From the NCBI GenBank assembly GCA_963514095.1, contig OY741276.1:13181487-13245486 (forward strand): a stretch of 64,000 nt of DNA, read 5' to 3'. Made by a program: the position numbers and the translations under genes. Shown here piece after piece: positions 1-13,699 of the stretch. The notes under the pieces are model-generated. The model did not search any database. It saw nothing but the letters and a program-made list of their open reading frames with translations, and was not told the origin of the DNA. The DNA is from Eutrigla gurnardus (taxonomy: Eukaryota; Chordata; Actinopteri; Perciformes; Triglidae). How positions within the stretch are numbered: position 1 is the stretch's first letter; each line of letters opens with the position of its first letter.

Positions 1-603
1 AGAGGTGTGAAACTGAATGGAGCCGTATGACTACGGGTCACACCCAGAGTGCCGTTGCTAGGATACAGCATCTGAAGCATCATGGAGGGGTGGTACCAGG
101 GTACTCCATCTTCAGCCCCCCCTTACCCTGATCCTGCATCCTCCCCTCTGTCCCCCCTTGGCCACTTCCCCCTGGGGTTTGCTGAATGGGCCGGGCTGAC
201 AGGGGCTGAATGCTTGTGGGTGACAGGGGGTGGTGTCCTATTTGTCCCTAAATGCTTCTCTATAGACCCCTGATAATAGACTGGCTGCCTGTTCCCTTTC
301 CCCACCCGCCCTGCCAAACCTCCGCCACCTTCACCCTCTCTGTCTCTGTCTCCTTGTCTCATTGTCTCCCTCCTCATCCCCTCTGTCTCGCTTTCCTCCC
401 TATCATGTCTCCTTCTCTTCCTATCTCTTTCTCTGTCTCTCTCTTTCTCTTTCTGGTGCTGCACTTCTCCGGGTATAGCAGTGTTGTGACCAGTCCTCTG
501 ATGCATAAGCATTCTTTGCTGCTTGTTAGATTGTCAGTGCGCTGCGTTCAAGTGCCAGTGGCGTGCATGTAAAAGCAGAAGGTCACTGCTTATTATTACT
601 AAC
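1..603. other. Left flank, no supported gene
   Basis: A pyrimidine-rich run of TCTCTG-like units occupies roughly 330-455. The open frames here are short, have no family resemblance and follow the skewed base composition. The stretch could be intron of a gene that extends beyond the left edge. Confidence 0.4.
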
Positions 604-717
604 CTCTCCAGCTCCTCAGCATTGTCCAGCAGCTCCGGCTCTGCTAGCTGCTTTTGATGTGGGTCTTTCATGCTTTGTTTGGAGACATAGCTGAGGATAC
701 CTTTGATGATTGCAGGC
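604..717 (-). CDS. Possible internal exon of an unidentified gene
   Basis: On the minus strand a 114-base block is bounded by a plausible acceptor (CTAACAG, just above 717) and a plausible donor (GTTAGT, just below 604). Only one frame is open. It encodes about 37 residues, including the motifs PAIIKGILSYVSKQ and LLDNAEELER, which look like helical, charged protein rather than random sequence. The length is a multiple of three with the same phase at both ends, as expected for a cassette-type exon. I do not recognise the family. No partner exon is visible nearby, so if this is real the rest lies off the left edge. It could also be a chance open frame. Confidence 0.3.
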
Positions 718-735
718 CTGTTAGTCAGCCCGTGT

Positions 736-1240
736 GATAAATGAGGCAAGCAAGAAAAAAGTCTCTTTTATGACGGATCTGTGATCAAATGAAAACAAAT
801 AATAAAGAGATGAAACCAATGTGAGAAGAAGCTTTGTGAAGAATACCAACTCTCTCTTTCTATTCGCTGCACAGAGAGGTCACCGACCTGCATCTCGATC
901 GCCCTCTGCTTAGTCGATTCACTGCATCAGATGTTTGTGTGTGCTTTCGCAGTGGGGGAAAAAAAATAGTCAGTGTGCTAAGTTGAATGTGCATGCTTGA
1001 TTTTATGTACGTCTGTGTATGTGTGAGCATGCATGCCTGTGTTAGGGGTCAGGAGTGAAGATGTTACCCTCTGGTCATTCATCACAAGCGTGACACGCTC
1101 TTCCCCTGCTCTGGTACGCAGAGGCAATGTTTTATAAAAGAATAACACGTCAGCGGGCGCCCGCCGGCCATCCATTACCACCCTGTGCATCCTGCAAAGA
1201 TATACAACAGACTCAGAGATCTCAGGCACTCGCTGCACAC
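736..1240. other. Intergenic or intronic, nothing recognised
   Basis: The composition is mixed, with a short TG-rich patch at 1005-1045. No splice-bounded open frame with family resemblance was found. Confidence 0.4.
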
Positions 1241-1548
1241 AAGAGATGCACTGATACCAATCCTGTTAACGGATGTCGGTCCGATACAGACTCGAATGGT
1301 TGGATCAGGTATCGCTGCAATGGGCCGGTCTGGGGTCAGATACCTTTATTAAAATAAATATTATTTCAGTACATTATATCTTCACTAAGATAAGAAAGCA
1401 ATGTATAAGTCACGTTAAGTCATCCAGCCTTGTCAGTCACTTCCACACAGTGAGGCATACGGCTTATTAATTAAACATTGGTATTAGATAAGTACTCGAC
1501 TTCTGTTGATGCCCAGCATCAGGACTGAAAAAGTTGGACCAGTGCATT
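1241..1548 (+). mobile_element. hAT-like non-autonomous element, copy 1
   Basis: The left end begins AAGAGATGCACTGATA. The right end finishes TTGGACCAGTGCAT, whose reverse complement (ATGCACTGGTCCAA) resembles the left end, so the element has imperfect terminal inverted repeats of the AGATGCACCGATA type. A second copy in the same orientation lies at 11994-12330. Shared internal blocks include GAGGCATACGGC followed by TATTAATT, and ATCAGGACTGAAAA close to the right end. There is no transposase frame. The assignment to hAT rests on the terminal sequence; I could not define a clean 8-bp target duplication. Confidence 0.6.
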
Positions 1549-2109
1549 ACGCATGCGCACCAAACTTGTCCTCTGCATATACAATAGCGCTCATTGTCCC
1601 AACAATTTCCTGTTTTTGTACTTAAAAGTAAAGTTTGATTGAACTACAAAAGCATGCTCCCTCTTGCACCATGTGTAGTTTGTGTTGTCCTGCAAAGGTA
1701 GCACGAGGTAGAGGATGGAGGGATGCAGAGTTGGTTTATCGGAGCCGAGCAGACCTTGAAAGTGTTGGGTGCTGGAGGGAAAATGTCTTTATCTTCTCTC
1801 TTACCACACACACAGTTAAGGTTGCCATTACATTGCTCATCACTCATCCAGCTGACAGCAGCTACTACTACTAAACACACATTTCATGATGTCATCTTCA
1901 TCCACAACAAAGACTGTAGAAAAATGCATTTAGTACGAATGCAAATATATATAATATGCATCCACAATCAGGTGAAATGTGTTTTTTATTATACATTATT
2001 GAGAGATACGCGAGACAAACTCAGTACTTCCACTTAGCACTTAAAAAGCTGCTGTATGAACGACCCAATCTGTAATCTTTGGACCAAATGTGTTGTGTAT
2101 TATGCATTG
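1549..2109. other. Intergenic, nothing recognised
   Basis: AT-rich unique-looking sequence with no coding or splice evidence. Confidence 0.4.
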
Positions 2110-2111
2110 GA

Positions 2112-2285
2112 CTTTAAAAGACTAGTTTCACATTTTGGGAACAATTTTCTCGTAGTGTTAGATGAGAAGATTGATACTCCGCTCATGTGCCAGCATTCGG
2201 TTAGTGAGCTTGGCACAGATACTGAAAACAGAGGCAAACAATTGACCTGACTCTGCCCAAAGTAACAAAACCCGCATGGGGAAAC
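2112..2285 (+). repeat. Dispersed fish repeat fragment
   Basis: It contains the blocks CACATTTTGGGAA, GTTAGATGAGAAGATTGATAC and CTGACTCTGCCCAAAGTAAC in that order. I recognise these as a very abundant interspersed family of ray-finned fish genomes. A second, rearranged piece of the same family lies in a crhbp intron near 47,260-47,390. The family identification is from memory of its consensus. Confidence 0.5.
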
Positions 2286-2289
2286 GAAA

Positions 2290-5205
2290 ACTGTAAAAAC
2301 AATTATTTAGTTTTTTGGTTTTTTTTTTGCAGTTGCTAAGCATTTAGATTTTTGTGCATGCAAATAGGATTGTTTTCTTCTGATGTAACAAATAATTACC
2401 AGCATCACACAATTGAAAAAGACAGATTTAGTTGTTTTCTAGTGTTGGTTTCTGGATTTAAATACTAACCAATAGATTTGGGAGTGTTTGCAGGTTGCGG
2501 TCTTGTATTTTTCTCATTTGTGATTTGCCTTTTGCTTGCATTTGCATTTCACTCGGTGTCTTCGGGGCGCATCAGTATTTTGGATGCGACAGCTTGTGCT
2601 GTGTAAGACGGAACAAGTTGAGGACGTTGTGAGTTATAGAGCTCTTAGACCAGTTTACGAGGACTATTATCTCTCAGTTAGTCTCAGTTTTATGTGCATT
2701 TTCTCTGGGCTGGTCTGGAACCATCAATTTAATGCTTTCATAAAGCAAGGTTAGATAGCACTGAATCAAACAGAACACTCGCTGACACTCTCCTCTGCTT
2801 TAGAGCTAAAGTCACAAAGAGGAGATGACGAGGAGAGGCGATGAAAGATGGAGAGACATTTTTATGATGTCTTTTTAAAGCCAATTTAGTGCAAAAGTTT
2901 AGTTTCTAGCTGCAATAACAATTGGAAACGCAGTCACACACTGAAACCCAAACAAATATACCCCCCTCCCCCCCTGCCTGTTTGAGTGTCTGTTGCATGG
3001 ACACTTTATTGTCTGACGTGACACCGTGTCCATGTATCAAACAGACGTATGTGTTTTGTGAGGGACCGTTTTCATGGTGCTCATTGCCTGTTTTATAGCA
3101 GGCCGTTCCTTTCACGATGTTGCTCTATCACCTGCTGTTTCCTGTCAGCAGTCCCGACAGACAAAGACTTTGCTGTTAGCTCAAAAATGTGCGCACCGTT
3201 CACTTCAGAACAAATAACAAGCAGCGATCGATACGGGCTGAAACGGAGTGCAGTGCTTATGGACAAAACAGTTTTTCAAGCAGGCATTCACTACGAGTCT
3301 GATTCCATTTCACCTCATTTATGAGTCGCATGTGTCTCTCTGTGTGTGTGTGCGACTCTGCGTAATCCATCTGCTCTGGTGTGACACCTTAATTTTGAAT
3401 GCCGGTGGAGACACAGCAGGCCAAGAGAACAAATTGATGAGGGTAGTGCGGCAAGAAGGAAAGGAGAAATGAGGATGGGGAGAAATGCTAAAGTGACCCG
3501 AGTAGAGATTTTGTTGTGTACGTTGGTGATGCGGCGCGCGGCACTCTCTGACAAGGAAGTGGAGATTTATCACCTCTCAGAGGTACCGTACACCCTGACA
3601 GAACGGCGTGTGAGAATCCCCCTGACACACAAACACAGATGTACCCTGGTGTGTTGCCTGTGTGTGTGTGCGTGTGTGTGTTGTGACAGGCTGCAGGTTC
3701 TTTTGTCTGGCTTTGACGAGTATGTCATTAGCAGAGACGAGGAGAGACAGAGGGCCTCATCAGTATTTAAATAGTCTAACATCTCTGCCAACACATTTCT
3801 ACAGGGGCTTGCTGCTCTCCGTTCCCACTTTTCCAGCTTGGCTCCTATCTGTCCCTTTTCTAATTTTTTCCTTCTACTTACCTTCTATCCATCTTTCTTC
3901 CACTTCTTCCAGGCTGCTCTCAGTCTCTACAATTTGTTCTGCTCTTTATAGCAGCGACTGTGAAATGTATTCCCTTTCTTTTGTTTAGTCTCAGTGTGTG
4001 TTGGAATTTGTCACAGAATGTTACCTGCTGTGCCTGACTACGTGGTGTAAAGTATTAGATTCTCTTTACTTTGGTTGCGCCGAGTGAGTTTTTGGCTCTC
4101 GTGGAATTCAGCATGGCAACAGGCCAAAACGCTAAACCTAAGCTCAAAATTACCCACGATCTCTCTAGGAATATTCCGTGGAAATAATAACTACGATATC
4201 TTTGTAAGCTTATACTTATCTGCCCCGAGGCAACTCTTGTTGCAGCAGCTGAACGGCCCCCGACAGTCGTCTTGTTCAAGCATTACTCATTACTCATCGC
4301 AGCAGCGAGTCACTTTGTGCAAAGAAGTACTCAAATCTACAGCAGAAAAGGGGGGAAAAAAAAACCCACACAAGTCAGGATGAGCTTAATTGTGATTCTG
4401 ATTTGAATGATAAAGCACCTTAACAAAAGGGCCATCCGAGGCAGAGAGGTAAAAGGTTTTACCTTTAACAAGCGCTGTGCTAAAACAACTCTGAAGCTGA
4501 AGAAGTGCGCCCTGGAAGGCATCTATAGAGCTCTTTGTAAGTGTCTGCTATGAGTGTGTGTATGTGTTAGCAGTTGTACATGTGTTTGTATGTGTGCAAG
4601 CCACACACAGACACACACACACACACACGCACACACGCTGATTTATTCCAAGCACAGGGCAGGTAAATTGAAGCAGGCCTTTCAGGTTGGTTTTCAGCTC
4701 CAGGTCTAATGAGAGCAGCATTTCCCGTCCCTCCAAACAATGCGCTTCTGTCTCTTAAGAGCCCTTCCACCCGCCTGCAGCCTGGCCACTCTACATTAGA
4801 TCTGTGGCCTGCAGCAGCCACTACAGTGAAAGGCCTCAGGCTCTGAAATGGCTGTTTGATTCTCTCCCTGCTTTGCCTCTAAATGAATGATTTATTGGCT
4901 GTCAATGAGGAGGCCAAGCGTAATGGACAAAAGCAGCACTGCAGAGCCCCAGTCAAGAGGATGTTGTTGTGGATGTTCTCTTTGAGGATCTCCCTGCCTC
5001 TGTGTGAAACTGTAATGAAAAGTAAACATCCTTGCTAGACCCGGACTAAAGATAGTTGATGAGGAATCATGGAACTTCAAGTTGAATGTTGACATCTCTG
5101 ACCTTTAGCCCCTAATAAAACTATATGTACTTCAATTGTTAAATGATATGCAATATTGGGGGGAAGTTTATTTTTTTGTTAAATTGCAAAAATGAGCTGG
5201 ATTTC
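2290..5205. other. Intergenic, nothing recognised
   Basis: Mixed sequence with short TG/CA patches near 3342-3352, 3660-3680 and 4609-4634. The open frames are short and unrelated to known families. Confidence 0.4.
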
Positions 5206-5209
5206 TGTG

Positions 5210-5700
5210 CCACAGATGCAGAACAATGTAGGCTATCAGACACACCAGTTCCTTCTGCTCGCACACGACTTCAATCAATTAACGCCGCTGGGTAACCGAC
5301 GGCACTCACACTGTGACTGGAGTGGACGCAGGCGGCGATGGAGACGTGTTATTTAAAATCCCCACTGCTTTTGTCCCCGTAAAAAGGGGACATTAACACC
5401 CGCTCGTCCTTTGGCCTCTGCTTGTCATCAAAACGGCTAATTTCTCCAGATCCCCCTAATCCCCCAGGAGGGACAGCAGGGCTCCGGGCCAGCAGGGACG
5501 AGAGCCTCAGAGGTCAGCCGCTACAATAGAGAGTCGATGGGTGCTTTTAGAATTGACGTCCTAAAACGTGCCTTTGTTTGCATCACGTTCCCTAGTGTCC
5601 CCCCTTTCAGCAGCTCTAATGATAAGTGACAGGCCATTAATTGAAGCTCTTTAGGAAGCCATCATCAGACACGCGTCTGATCCATCTCCACCGAGACCAG
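5210..5700. promoter_or_regulatory. Candidate conserved non-coding element
   Basis: High-complexity, CG-containing sequence embedded in AT-rich flanks, with several homeodomain cores (CAATTAA near 5277, GGCCATTAATTG near 5632). No frame is open across it. The regulatory reading is inference from composition and from the flanking position of a developmental homeobox gene. Confidence 0.25.
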
Positions 5701-8315
5701 AAGAAACAGTATTGCACGATGGTACTTGAGAAAATTGTGGGGTTAGGTTGCTTATCAATTTGATTTTTATTGGTGCTTGTAAATCGCTGGTTTCTCACAC
5801 AAAAAATGTATGAGGATTTTATTGCCTGGAAAATATTTTTTATTTCCCTTTAGTCCAATTACCAACTTCTTCTTGCGCTTAAGTGGACAAATATGGGTTA
5901 ATTAAAATTTCATGTCTGTAATTTAGATTAAAAAAAAGTGGTGCTTAATGCAAGCTGCATGTCAAATTATCTATCTTAAAAAACTCTAGGATTTGCAGTA
6001 ATGCTACACTGCGGTTTTCATTTGTTCTCTGTGATCATTTATTTTTTCTTAAACCCTTTTTTTAATACAATAAAAGCAAAAATCATTTTGTTGCTCCGAT
6101 GTATTTTACAAACCTTACAAGAGACAAAAGGAAAGAAAAAAGTATTATATAGATATTGTGTAGCAGCCCACCGACTACATTTAAAACAACCTCTTGTTTC
6201 ATGTTTTTACTCCAAACATAAAATATTTCATTCATAAGCACAGTGTAATGCAATGTTTTTATTTTGTTTTCATTGTCAGCTTTACTCTTCCACTTCTCAA
6301 CATGACATTCTCCATCACAAAGCAGAGCAATGACATTGTCCCTATTCAGTAAAATGACATATACATACATTGAAGTGCACAACAGGCAGCAATTATTCTA
6401 GTTCGGGATTATAAAGGAACACAAGAGTGCATAACTAAATGATGATTCATGTCAACTGCTTGTTTGTCATCCGTTGGTCTGTTAGATGTTAGATGTAAAG
6501 GGTGAGCGATCTCAGCTATGCAATTGGATGTTGACAGTTTGTGCCTCAATGAACAAAGGACAAAGATAATGAAATATGACGAAACGTTAAAAGTACTGAA
6601 ATTACCCGCTCAGTAGTTCTCTCGATAGATTGGCATAAGGTTCAGTCCTTTATTTGTAGTTGTTGCTTTATATTTCAAAATGAAATGTATGTTTGATTCA
6701 ACTGATATTTTTATTTTATTTTGTGTATTTACATCACGCTCACCTTAAAAAATTTTGACTTTTAGGACACTTTAGGATAAAGGACACTATCATCATGTCC
6801 TAATCTACAAGGTCAAAACAGTCACTGGCCACAATAAATAGCCCAAATAATCTCAACTCCAAAACTAAAACCTGCATTGAATTTATTCTACATCTCCAAG
6901 TCCAGTCATCCAGCTACAGTTCATTCCCCTCCAACCAATTTACCATCTGTGCTTCTCTCCATCTTCTCCCTAAAACAGGGAAGGAAACAATTGTCCCTGT
7001 TTGGGTTTTAGGGGCTAAATGATGTCGCTAATCACCAGCTTTTAGTGGGGCTGATTTATGGAAGGGACATGAATTGTTATAGGTTGACTGTGTGTGTGTG
7101 TGTGTGTGTGTGTTTGGGTAGGTGTCAGAGAGGCAGCCTGTGGGATAAGCTAAATAGTCCTATTATTTATCGTCTCAGAGCGGCCTCTCTGAACGGAAGA
7201 GCGGCTCTCCAAATTGAAATATAGCTGAGTTTACCCTTCTGATTACCGCAGTAGTTTACTCCCAGCGCCCAAGGAGATCATTAAACAATGGCCGCCACTA
7301 GCAACTCAGCACCCCATTATGGCCCAGGATAAATGCTCACAGTGTGCCTCACAGGCATCATTTCACCCCCCCCCCCCCCCCCCCTCCAAAAATACATCAG
7401 TTGTTCCCTCCACCCAGGCTGGCATCAAAAACAGCACTTTTGTTGCGACTGCTATGGATTTCTACGAGAACAATTCATTGTTTTCTAGATGAGAAAAGGC
7501 ACTCAAACTCCCAGCTAATGGATGACGCCGTTTTGAGAGTAAACTGGCCAGCTAATGTTGTGACAAGCACTGTAATTGGTTCAAAATTCTAACAAGATGA
7601 TTAAAATATGGTAATGTATTATGAACAAACATTGAGTATACATGAGTGCCTTACTGTCCTTATTATTGTCCAACTGAATTGGCTTAATTGTTATTGCACT
7701 GAGCCACCAAGACAAGATACTTAACATTAAGGCAGCTCCGAATTGTGTATTTGTATTTAGTGATTGTGAAGCTTTGTGTGTGTTTAACATTGTCAGGGAT
7801 AAATATGAGCATCTAAAGAGGTGAGAGAGCCACTGATGGTGATGCGAGGGGGGGAAACGGCTTATCTCAGAGGAACCACGTCTCATTCTATCCCAGCCAT
7901 CACCATCACACAGCGTTTCCACAATGACCTTTGCAGGCGTGATGTTGGTCGAGGTTGCAGGCTGAGTCCTTCACACGCTGCTGCTCTGATTACTGCAACA
8001 TCTGTAACATAAACAATAGAGCAGGACATCAGCACAGCAGACCTAACAGCCATGACAATGAATTGACAGTGTCAGCTCAAGACAAGATGACAATGATGTT
8101 TCTGTCTCAGTGTGTTGATTATGCGCCGTACAGTGTGTCTCATAGTGCTAGAGGCTGTTCTGGACAAATGGGGGATGATGATCCGGTGTACATCACGGCG
8201 GCTTCTATGTCACTAAATTAAACCTTGACCTGTGATTACTTCTATGATTAATATGAACTGCGTAACAAAAAAGGAAAAAAATGCAGCATTGTCTGGTTTG
8301 TGCTGCAACACAGTC
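5701..8315. other. Intergenic with simple repeats
   Basis: AT-rich, with a (TG)n tract near 7089-7112 and a 19-base C run at 7366-7384. The apparent proline-rich frame over the C run is an artefact of the homopolymer. No gene was seen. Confidence 0.4.
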
Positions 8316-8319
8316 CCAG

Positions 8320-8940
8320 AGATGTCTGAGGCTTTATTAGAAATTAGTATGTATGTCGGTTCACATGTCAGCCAGGACCGGCTGGAGAATCATCCCCAGT
8401 AATAATCAACCTTATGCGATAATAGCAGGATAAGAGAAAAATAGGCTTGCACACTGCTGAAACTAGAGCTAATATGATGAGTTGGCTCTGGAGAGGCATT
8501 TTATTGAATTGCTGAATGGAAGGCTGAAGGTTTGTAAAATTAGCACGCAGTCTTTAAGGTAGTGTAAATACACCGCTCATGAAGTTTATAGCCATCGCCT
8601 GCTAGTGAAACTTAATTTGACTCAACAACAACAAAAAAAAGGAGCCAAAATGATTTTATAATGAAAATCATGGTGTTGTTGTTTAACACGTCTGTAAAGA
8701 AAAGGAGCTGGTTTCTGCTGTTTAGCGGGTCTACATCTCTCCCATGTAGCAGACTGTTTTTGTGGCTGTTGTTGCTGTCTGTCCTAACACATTTACCTTA
8801 AGCCATCAGCACTCATTAAATGCCTGCTGGTGCAGGGAAACAAAAGGCTGCCTGGCGAGCCAATATGCGGCTCTGACACGTCAGCCAATCCCCAGACGAT
8901 CCACAGAGCCTGGCTGCGCCACGGAATTCTCAAACATATT
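8320..8940. promoter_or_regulatory. Candidate conserved non-coding elements
   Basis: Complex sequence with AATTAG, AATAATC and TTATGCGATAAT cores around 8340-8430. A second block at 8795-8930 carries CACTCATTAAATGCC and AGCCAATC. There is no open frame of note. The enhancer reading is inference. Confidence 0.2.
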
Positions 8941-9071
8941 TTTCTAATTTATGGATGGATAATAAATCAACATTAAGGCTTGGACAACGAGTTATACATC
9001 AGAGGGAGATGGCTGCAAACTGGGCCACAATGCAGCAGAGGAGACCAGGCGCACATCTGCACTAAAGTCAC

Positions 9072-9073
<2 letters not shown>

Positions 9074-9137
<64 letters not shown>
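9074..9137. repeat. (TG)32 microsatellite
   Basis: An uninterrupted TG dinucleotide tract of about 64 bases. Confidence 0.97.
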
Positions 9138-9138
<1 letters not shown>

Positions 9139-9179
9139 TTATGTGTAAATATGTATGTGTCTTCACTGCCAAACTCAAT

Positions 9180-10500
9180 TTAATTTCAACCTCTAAGTTG
9201 GTGGAGAAGCAAACATTTTTAATGTCACTGCTTAGAGCCGGCGAGTATGAATATTATGAATAGGAAATAAGACCATTTGGATTTACTACTGGAGGGATGG
9301 TGCTTTAAATGCTTCATAAAATTTAACACTATGAAATATGCGCGAGTTTGCATTTTAATGCCCATGAATTGGCCTTTCACTGATGTGGTAGGTCACTGGT
9401 TCTATACGGGGCCTATGTGCTATAGCCCTGCATTTAGTAGCCCGGGCTGAGGAAGGTAACCATATCCGAGCTCTGATTGATTGACCGTTGGCTCACTATC
9501 TTCATTATTGAAGTGCCAAGAGCACACGCGGCAGCAAAACATCAATATTTCATAACAAATTCAGTTATCGGTCATTTAAAAAAAATCACCCTGTTTTTCC
9601 ACAGCTTGTATTGTAGAGATTGTTTTGGCCTGTTCTGATGACAGACGTTTTCATTGACCTGTCAAAAATGTATAAACCCAATGACTATATGAAGCTGGCA
9701 GCTAAGTTGACCACATGATCTAATCTGGATCATTTAGAAGAAAGAGAAGTTCTAATTATTTTTTCTTATCTGGTATGGTTATTGTATTGTGCATTTTTTC
9801 AGTCATTATATTTCTCAGAATTTTACTTTCAACATGTAAATTAAGACTCAAACGCATCATGATGTCACCGGGAGACTGAATGATAAATTATTTCAAGGGA
9901 GCTTATGACTTATATTTTGTTCTACCCAGAAAGAGAAATGCAAGTTAAAAATGTGTAACTATTTCCAAGCTATAGGCTGATTCTCTTTTGGTGTTAAAAT
10001 TCACATTAGTTTAATGTAAACAAATAATAGAGAGTGCAGGCAGAAACACGTGTATTATAGTAATAATCTTATCTAATACATTTACGAATAGAATCATTTT
10101 TTTCCTGCAACCTGCAACTTTGAACTGAATTGTTTCAGCACCATGGACAGCACAACTGGTGGTTTTTTAGAAAACGTTGTGATTTAAATTGAATGATTTA
10201 CGCCTACATGCATTCTTTGACGTTTTTTCTCCTTTGCTTAAATGTCACCATCACAACACTGGCGAGTTTGTTTCCTGTTACTCTCACTCTGTTAAGCGTT
10301 TGATGCATCGCGTGGCTAAGATAGAGCTCCACTCTAAAAATTATTAGACCTAATCATTCATTAACCTCCATTAGACTGATAGGAGGGTAAAACGAACGCC
10401 TGATTACATTCTCAGTGTGTGTGTGTGAGAGCATGGGTTTGTGTGTCCATCTCTATGTGTGCCTGTATACGCTGTGTGAAGGTGTGGATATATGGGAGTG
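9180..10500. other. Intergenic, nothing recognised
   Basis: AT-rich. The part 9180-9420 is high-complexity, with TATGAATATTATGAAT and GCATTTTAATGCCCATG, and could hold regulatory sites. No gene evidence was seen. Confidence 0.35.
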
Positions 10501-10574
10501 AAAGATGCAGCCTATACATTTATCCACACGCTGCATGTGTTTTTATTCTATTGATACACAGTTAAACAGTTTCC

Positions 10575-10611
10575 GTGTGTGTGTGTGTGTCCGTGTATGT
10601 GTGTGTGTGTG

Positions 10612-10679
<68 letters not shown>

Positions 10680-10703
10680 CGCGTGCGTGCGTGTGTGTGT
10701 GTG
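10575..10703. repeat. Interrupted (GT)n / GTGC microsatellite
   Basis: The GT tract is broken by CC pairs and passes into GCGTGCGCGTGCGTGC at about 10676-10690. That part is strictly alternating purine-pyrimidine. Confidence 0.95.
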
Positions 10704-10886
10704 CAGTGAAAAAGGTTTGCCATTCATTAGAGTGGAGCACAATCGGAGCTAAACCAGCCATGGCGGCCTGACTCATTATAAGCTGAAGGTTTATTTAAAA
10801 CCTCACACTGCCTCATTCCCAATCCACTCACCGCCATATGCATACAGTAATTACACAAGTGAGGAGGAGGAGAAGGTTGGTGAGTA

Positions 10887-10889
<3 letters not shown>

Positions 10890-10966
<77 letters not shown>
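10890..10966. repeat. (TG)38 microsatellite
   Basis: A pure TG tract followed by a short GAGA-rich tail. Confidence 0.95.
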
Positions 10967-10970
<4 letters not shown>

Positions 10971-11029
10971 AAAGAGAGCGAGCGAGAGTGAGTATGCAAT
11001 TCTGTGCGTATGATTATTTTTCATTCCAT

Positions 11030-11200
11030 GTTTCGCCTGAGTTCTGCCCCTATAACTGAGGATCTAATCAATCTGCCGGCTATTAAGTTTGTTAATTGAT
11101 AATGCATACTAATTAGGCCTGGCTCCGTTACCACAGCGACGACGGGAAGGTGATTGTAGGCAGGAGTCCAAATGGACTTTTAAAGCAGGGAGCGTGAGGT
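11030..11200. promoter_or_regulatory. Candidate conserved non-coding element
   Basis: Between two long microsatellites lies a complex block with closely spaced homeodomain cores (CTAATCAATC, GTTAATTGATAAT, ACTAATTAGGC) followed by a CG-containing segment (ACAGCGACGACGGG). Such clustering of TAAT cores is typical of developmental enhancers. Function is inferred. Confidence 0.3.
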
Positions 11201-11239
11201 GAAAGCCATCAAGCCTGCACATGTACACGCATGCTCATG

Positions 11240-11240
<1 letters not shown>

Positions 11241-11318
<78 letters not shown>
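11241..11318. repeat. (CA)39 microsatellite
   Basis: A pure CA tract of 78 bases. Confidence 0.97.
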
Positions 11319-11321
<3 letters not shown>

Positions 11322-11390
11322 GCAGAAATGCAATCAGCATAAAAAGATTGCTGGTGGACTGACCTCATCAAGCTGTATTAATTAATATAG

Positions 11391-11542
11391 GGTATTTGAT
11401 GGTATTTCTAATTCTCCTGTGATGTGTATTGCCTTACAGGAATAGTTGTTGACAAATACAATAATAAACATATATGTTAGTTTATGTTTAGAACCCATAC
11501 GTTCTTTGCCCCAGTATTTCAGGAACATTGTTAAAATAAGTC

Positions 11543-11585
<43 letters not shown>

Positions 11586-11993
11586 CAAACTGTAAAATGC
11601 TGCTTACACATTAATCAATAATAATATCATTATGTACTTTAAGTACATTTTATTTGTATTACTTATATAATTGAAGTGACATTTTTGTTTTGTTTGCAGG
11701 CATTTTAATGGATTCTTGTTATATTGCAGCATTGCTATATTTTCTTATTAAGTAAAAGGTCTGAATACATTTGATTCATGAAAGTTAATTTTCATTTTTT
11801 TAAGCTGCAGACGTGATACTACTTGTTTCACCAACATCTATAAATACATTATTACCAAAAAGAAAAGAGAAACATCAGCTCAAGGGATTTTTCACAACCT
11901 GATGACGCAAAACTTGTCCTTACTTCTGACCAAAACATAAAGCCCATATGTAAATTAGTACTTAACCATCACTTAAGCCATTACTATTACTAC
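11391..11993. other. Intergenic with (CAA)n
   Basis: AT-rich. A (CAA)14 trinucleotide tract runs from 11542 to about 11584. No gene was seen. Confidence 0.5.
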
Positions 11994-12330
11994 AAGAGAT
12001 GCACCGATACTTATGATATTGGATATCTGTCAGATGCAAACTCAAATAGCTGGATCAGACATTGTTGCCAATAGGCCAATCATTTCTACTATTATTTGAG
12101 TAAATAACCATTTTTTTAAACATGTTTAAAATGTTATTTTGCAAAGTTAGGAAAGCAATGGTTAAGTTAAGCCTGAAATAGCCTAACACATAAAAGAATG
12201 ATCCAAGTCTCCTCCACACAATGAGGCATACGGCGTATTAATTGAACACTGGTATCGGATCAGAACTATTGGATGATACCCAAAGCAAAGGTATCGGTAT
12301 CAGGACTGAAAAGTTGGATCAGTGCATCCC
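11994..12330 (+). mobile_element. hAT-like non-autonomous element, copy 2
   Basis: The left end is AAGAGATGCACCGATAC. The right end is GGATCAGTGCATCCC, whose reverse complement (GGGATGCACTGATCC) gives imperfect terminal inverted repeats. It parallels the copy at 1241-1548 along its length, with an internal insertion of about 30 bases relative to that copy. It is non-coding. Confidence 0.62.
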
Positions 12331-13683
<1,353 letters not shown>

Positions 13684-13699
13684 ATGCGTGCGAGCGCCT

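Noticed and set aside
123..512. A 129-codon Arg/Glu-rich minus-strand frame at the left edge.
   Set aside because: It is the complement of a TCTCTG-type pyrimidine run, giving artificial Arg/Glu repeats.
11542..11584. The regular CAA array as a possible CRISPR or tandem coding repeat.
   Set aside because: It is a simple trinucleotide microsatellite without spacers or an open gene.
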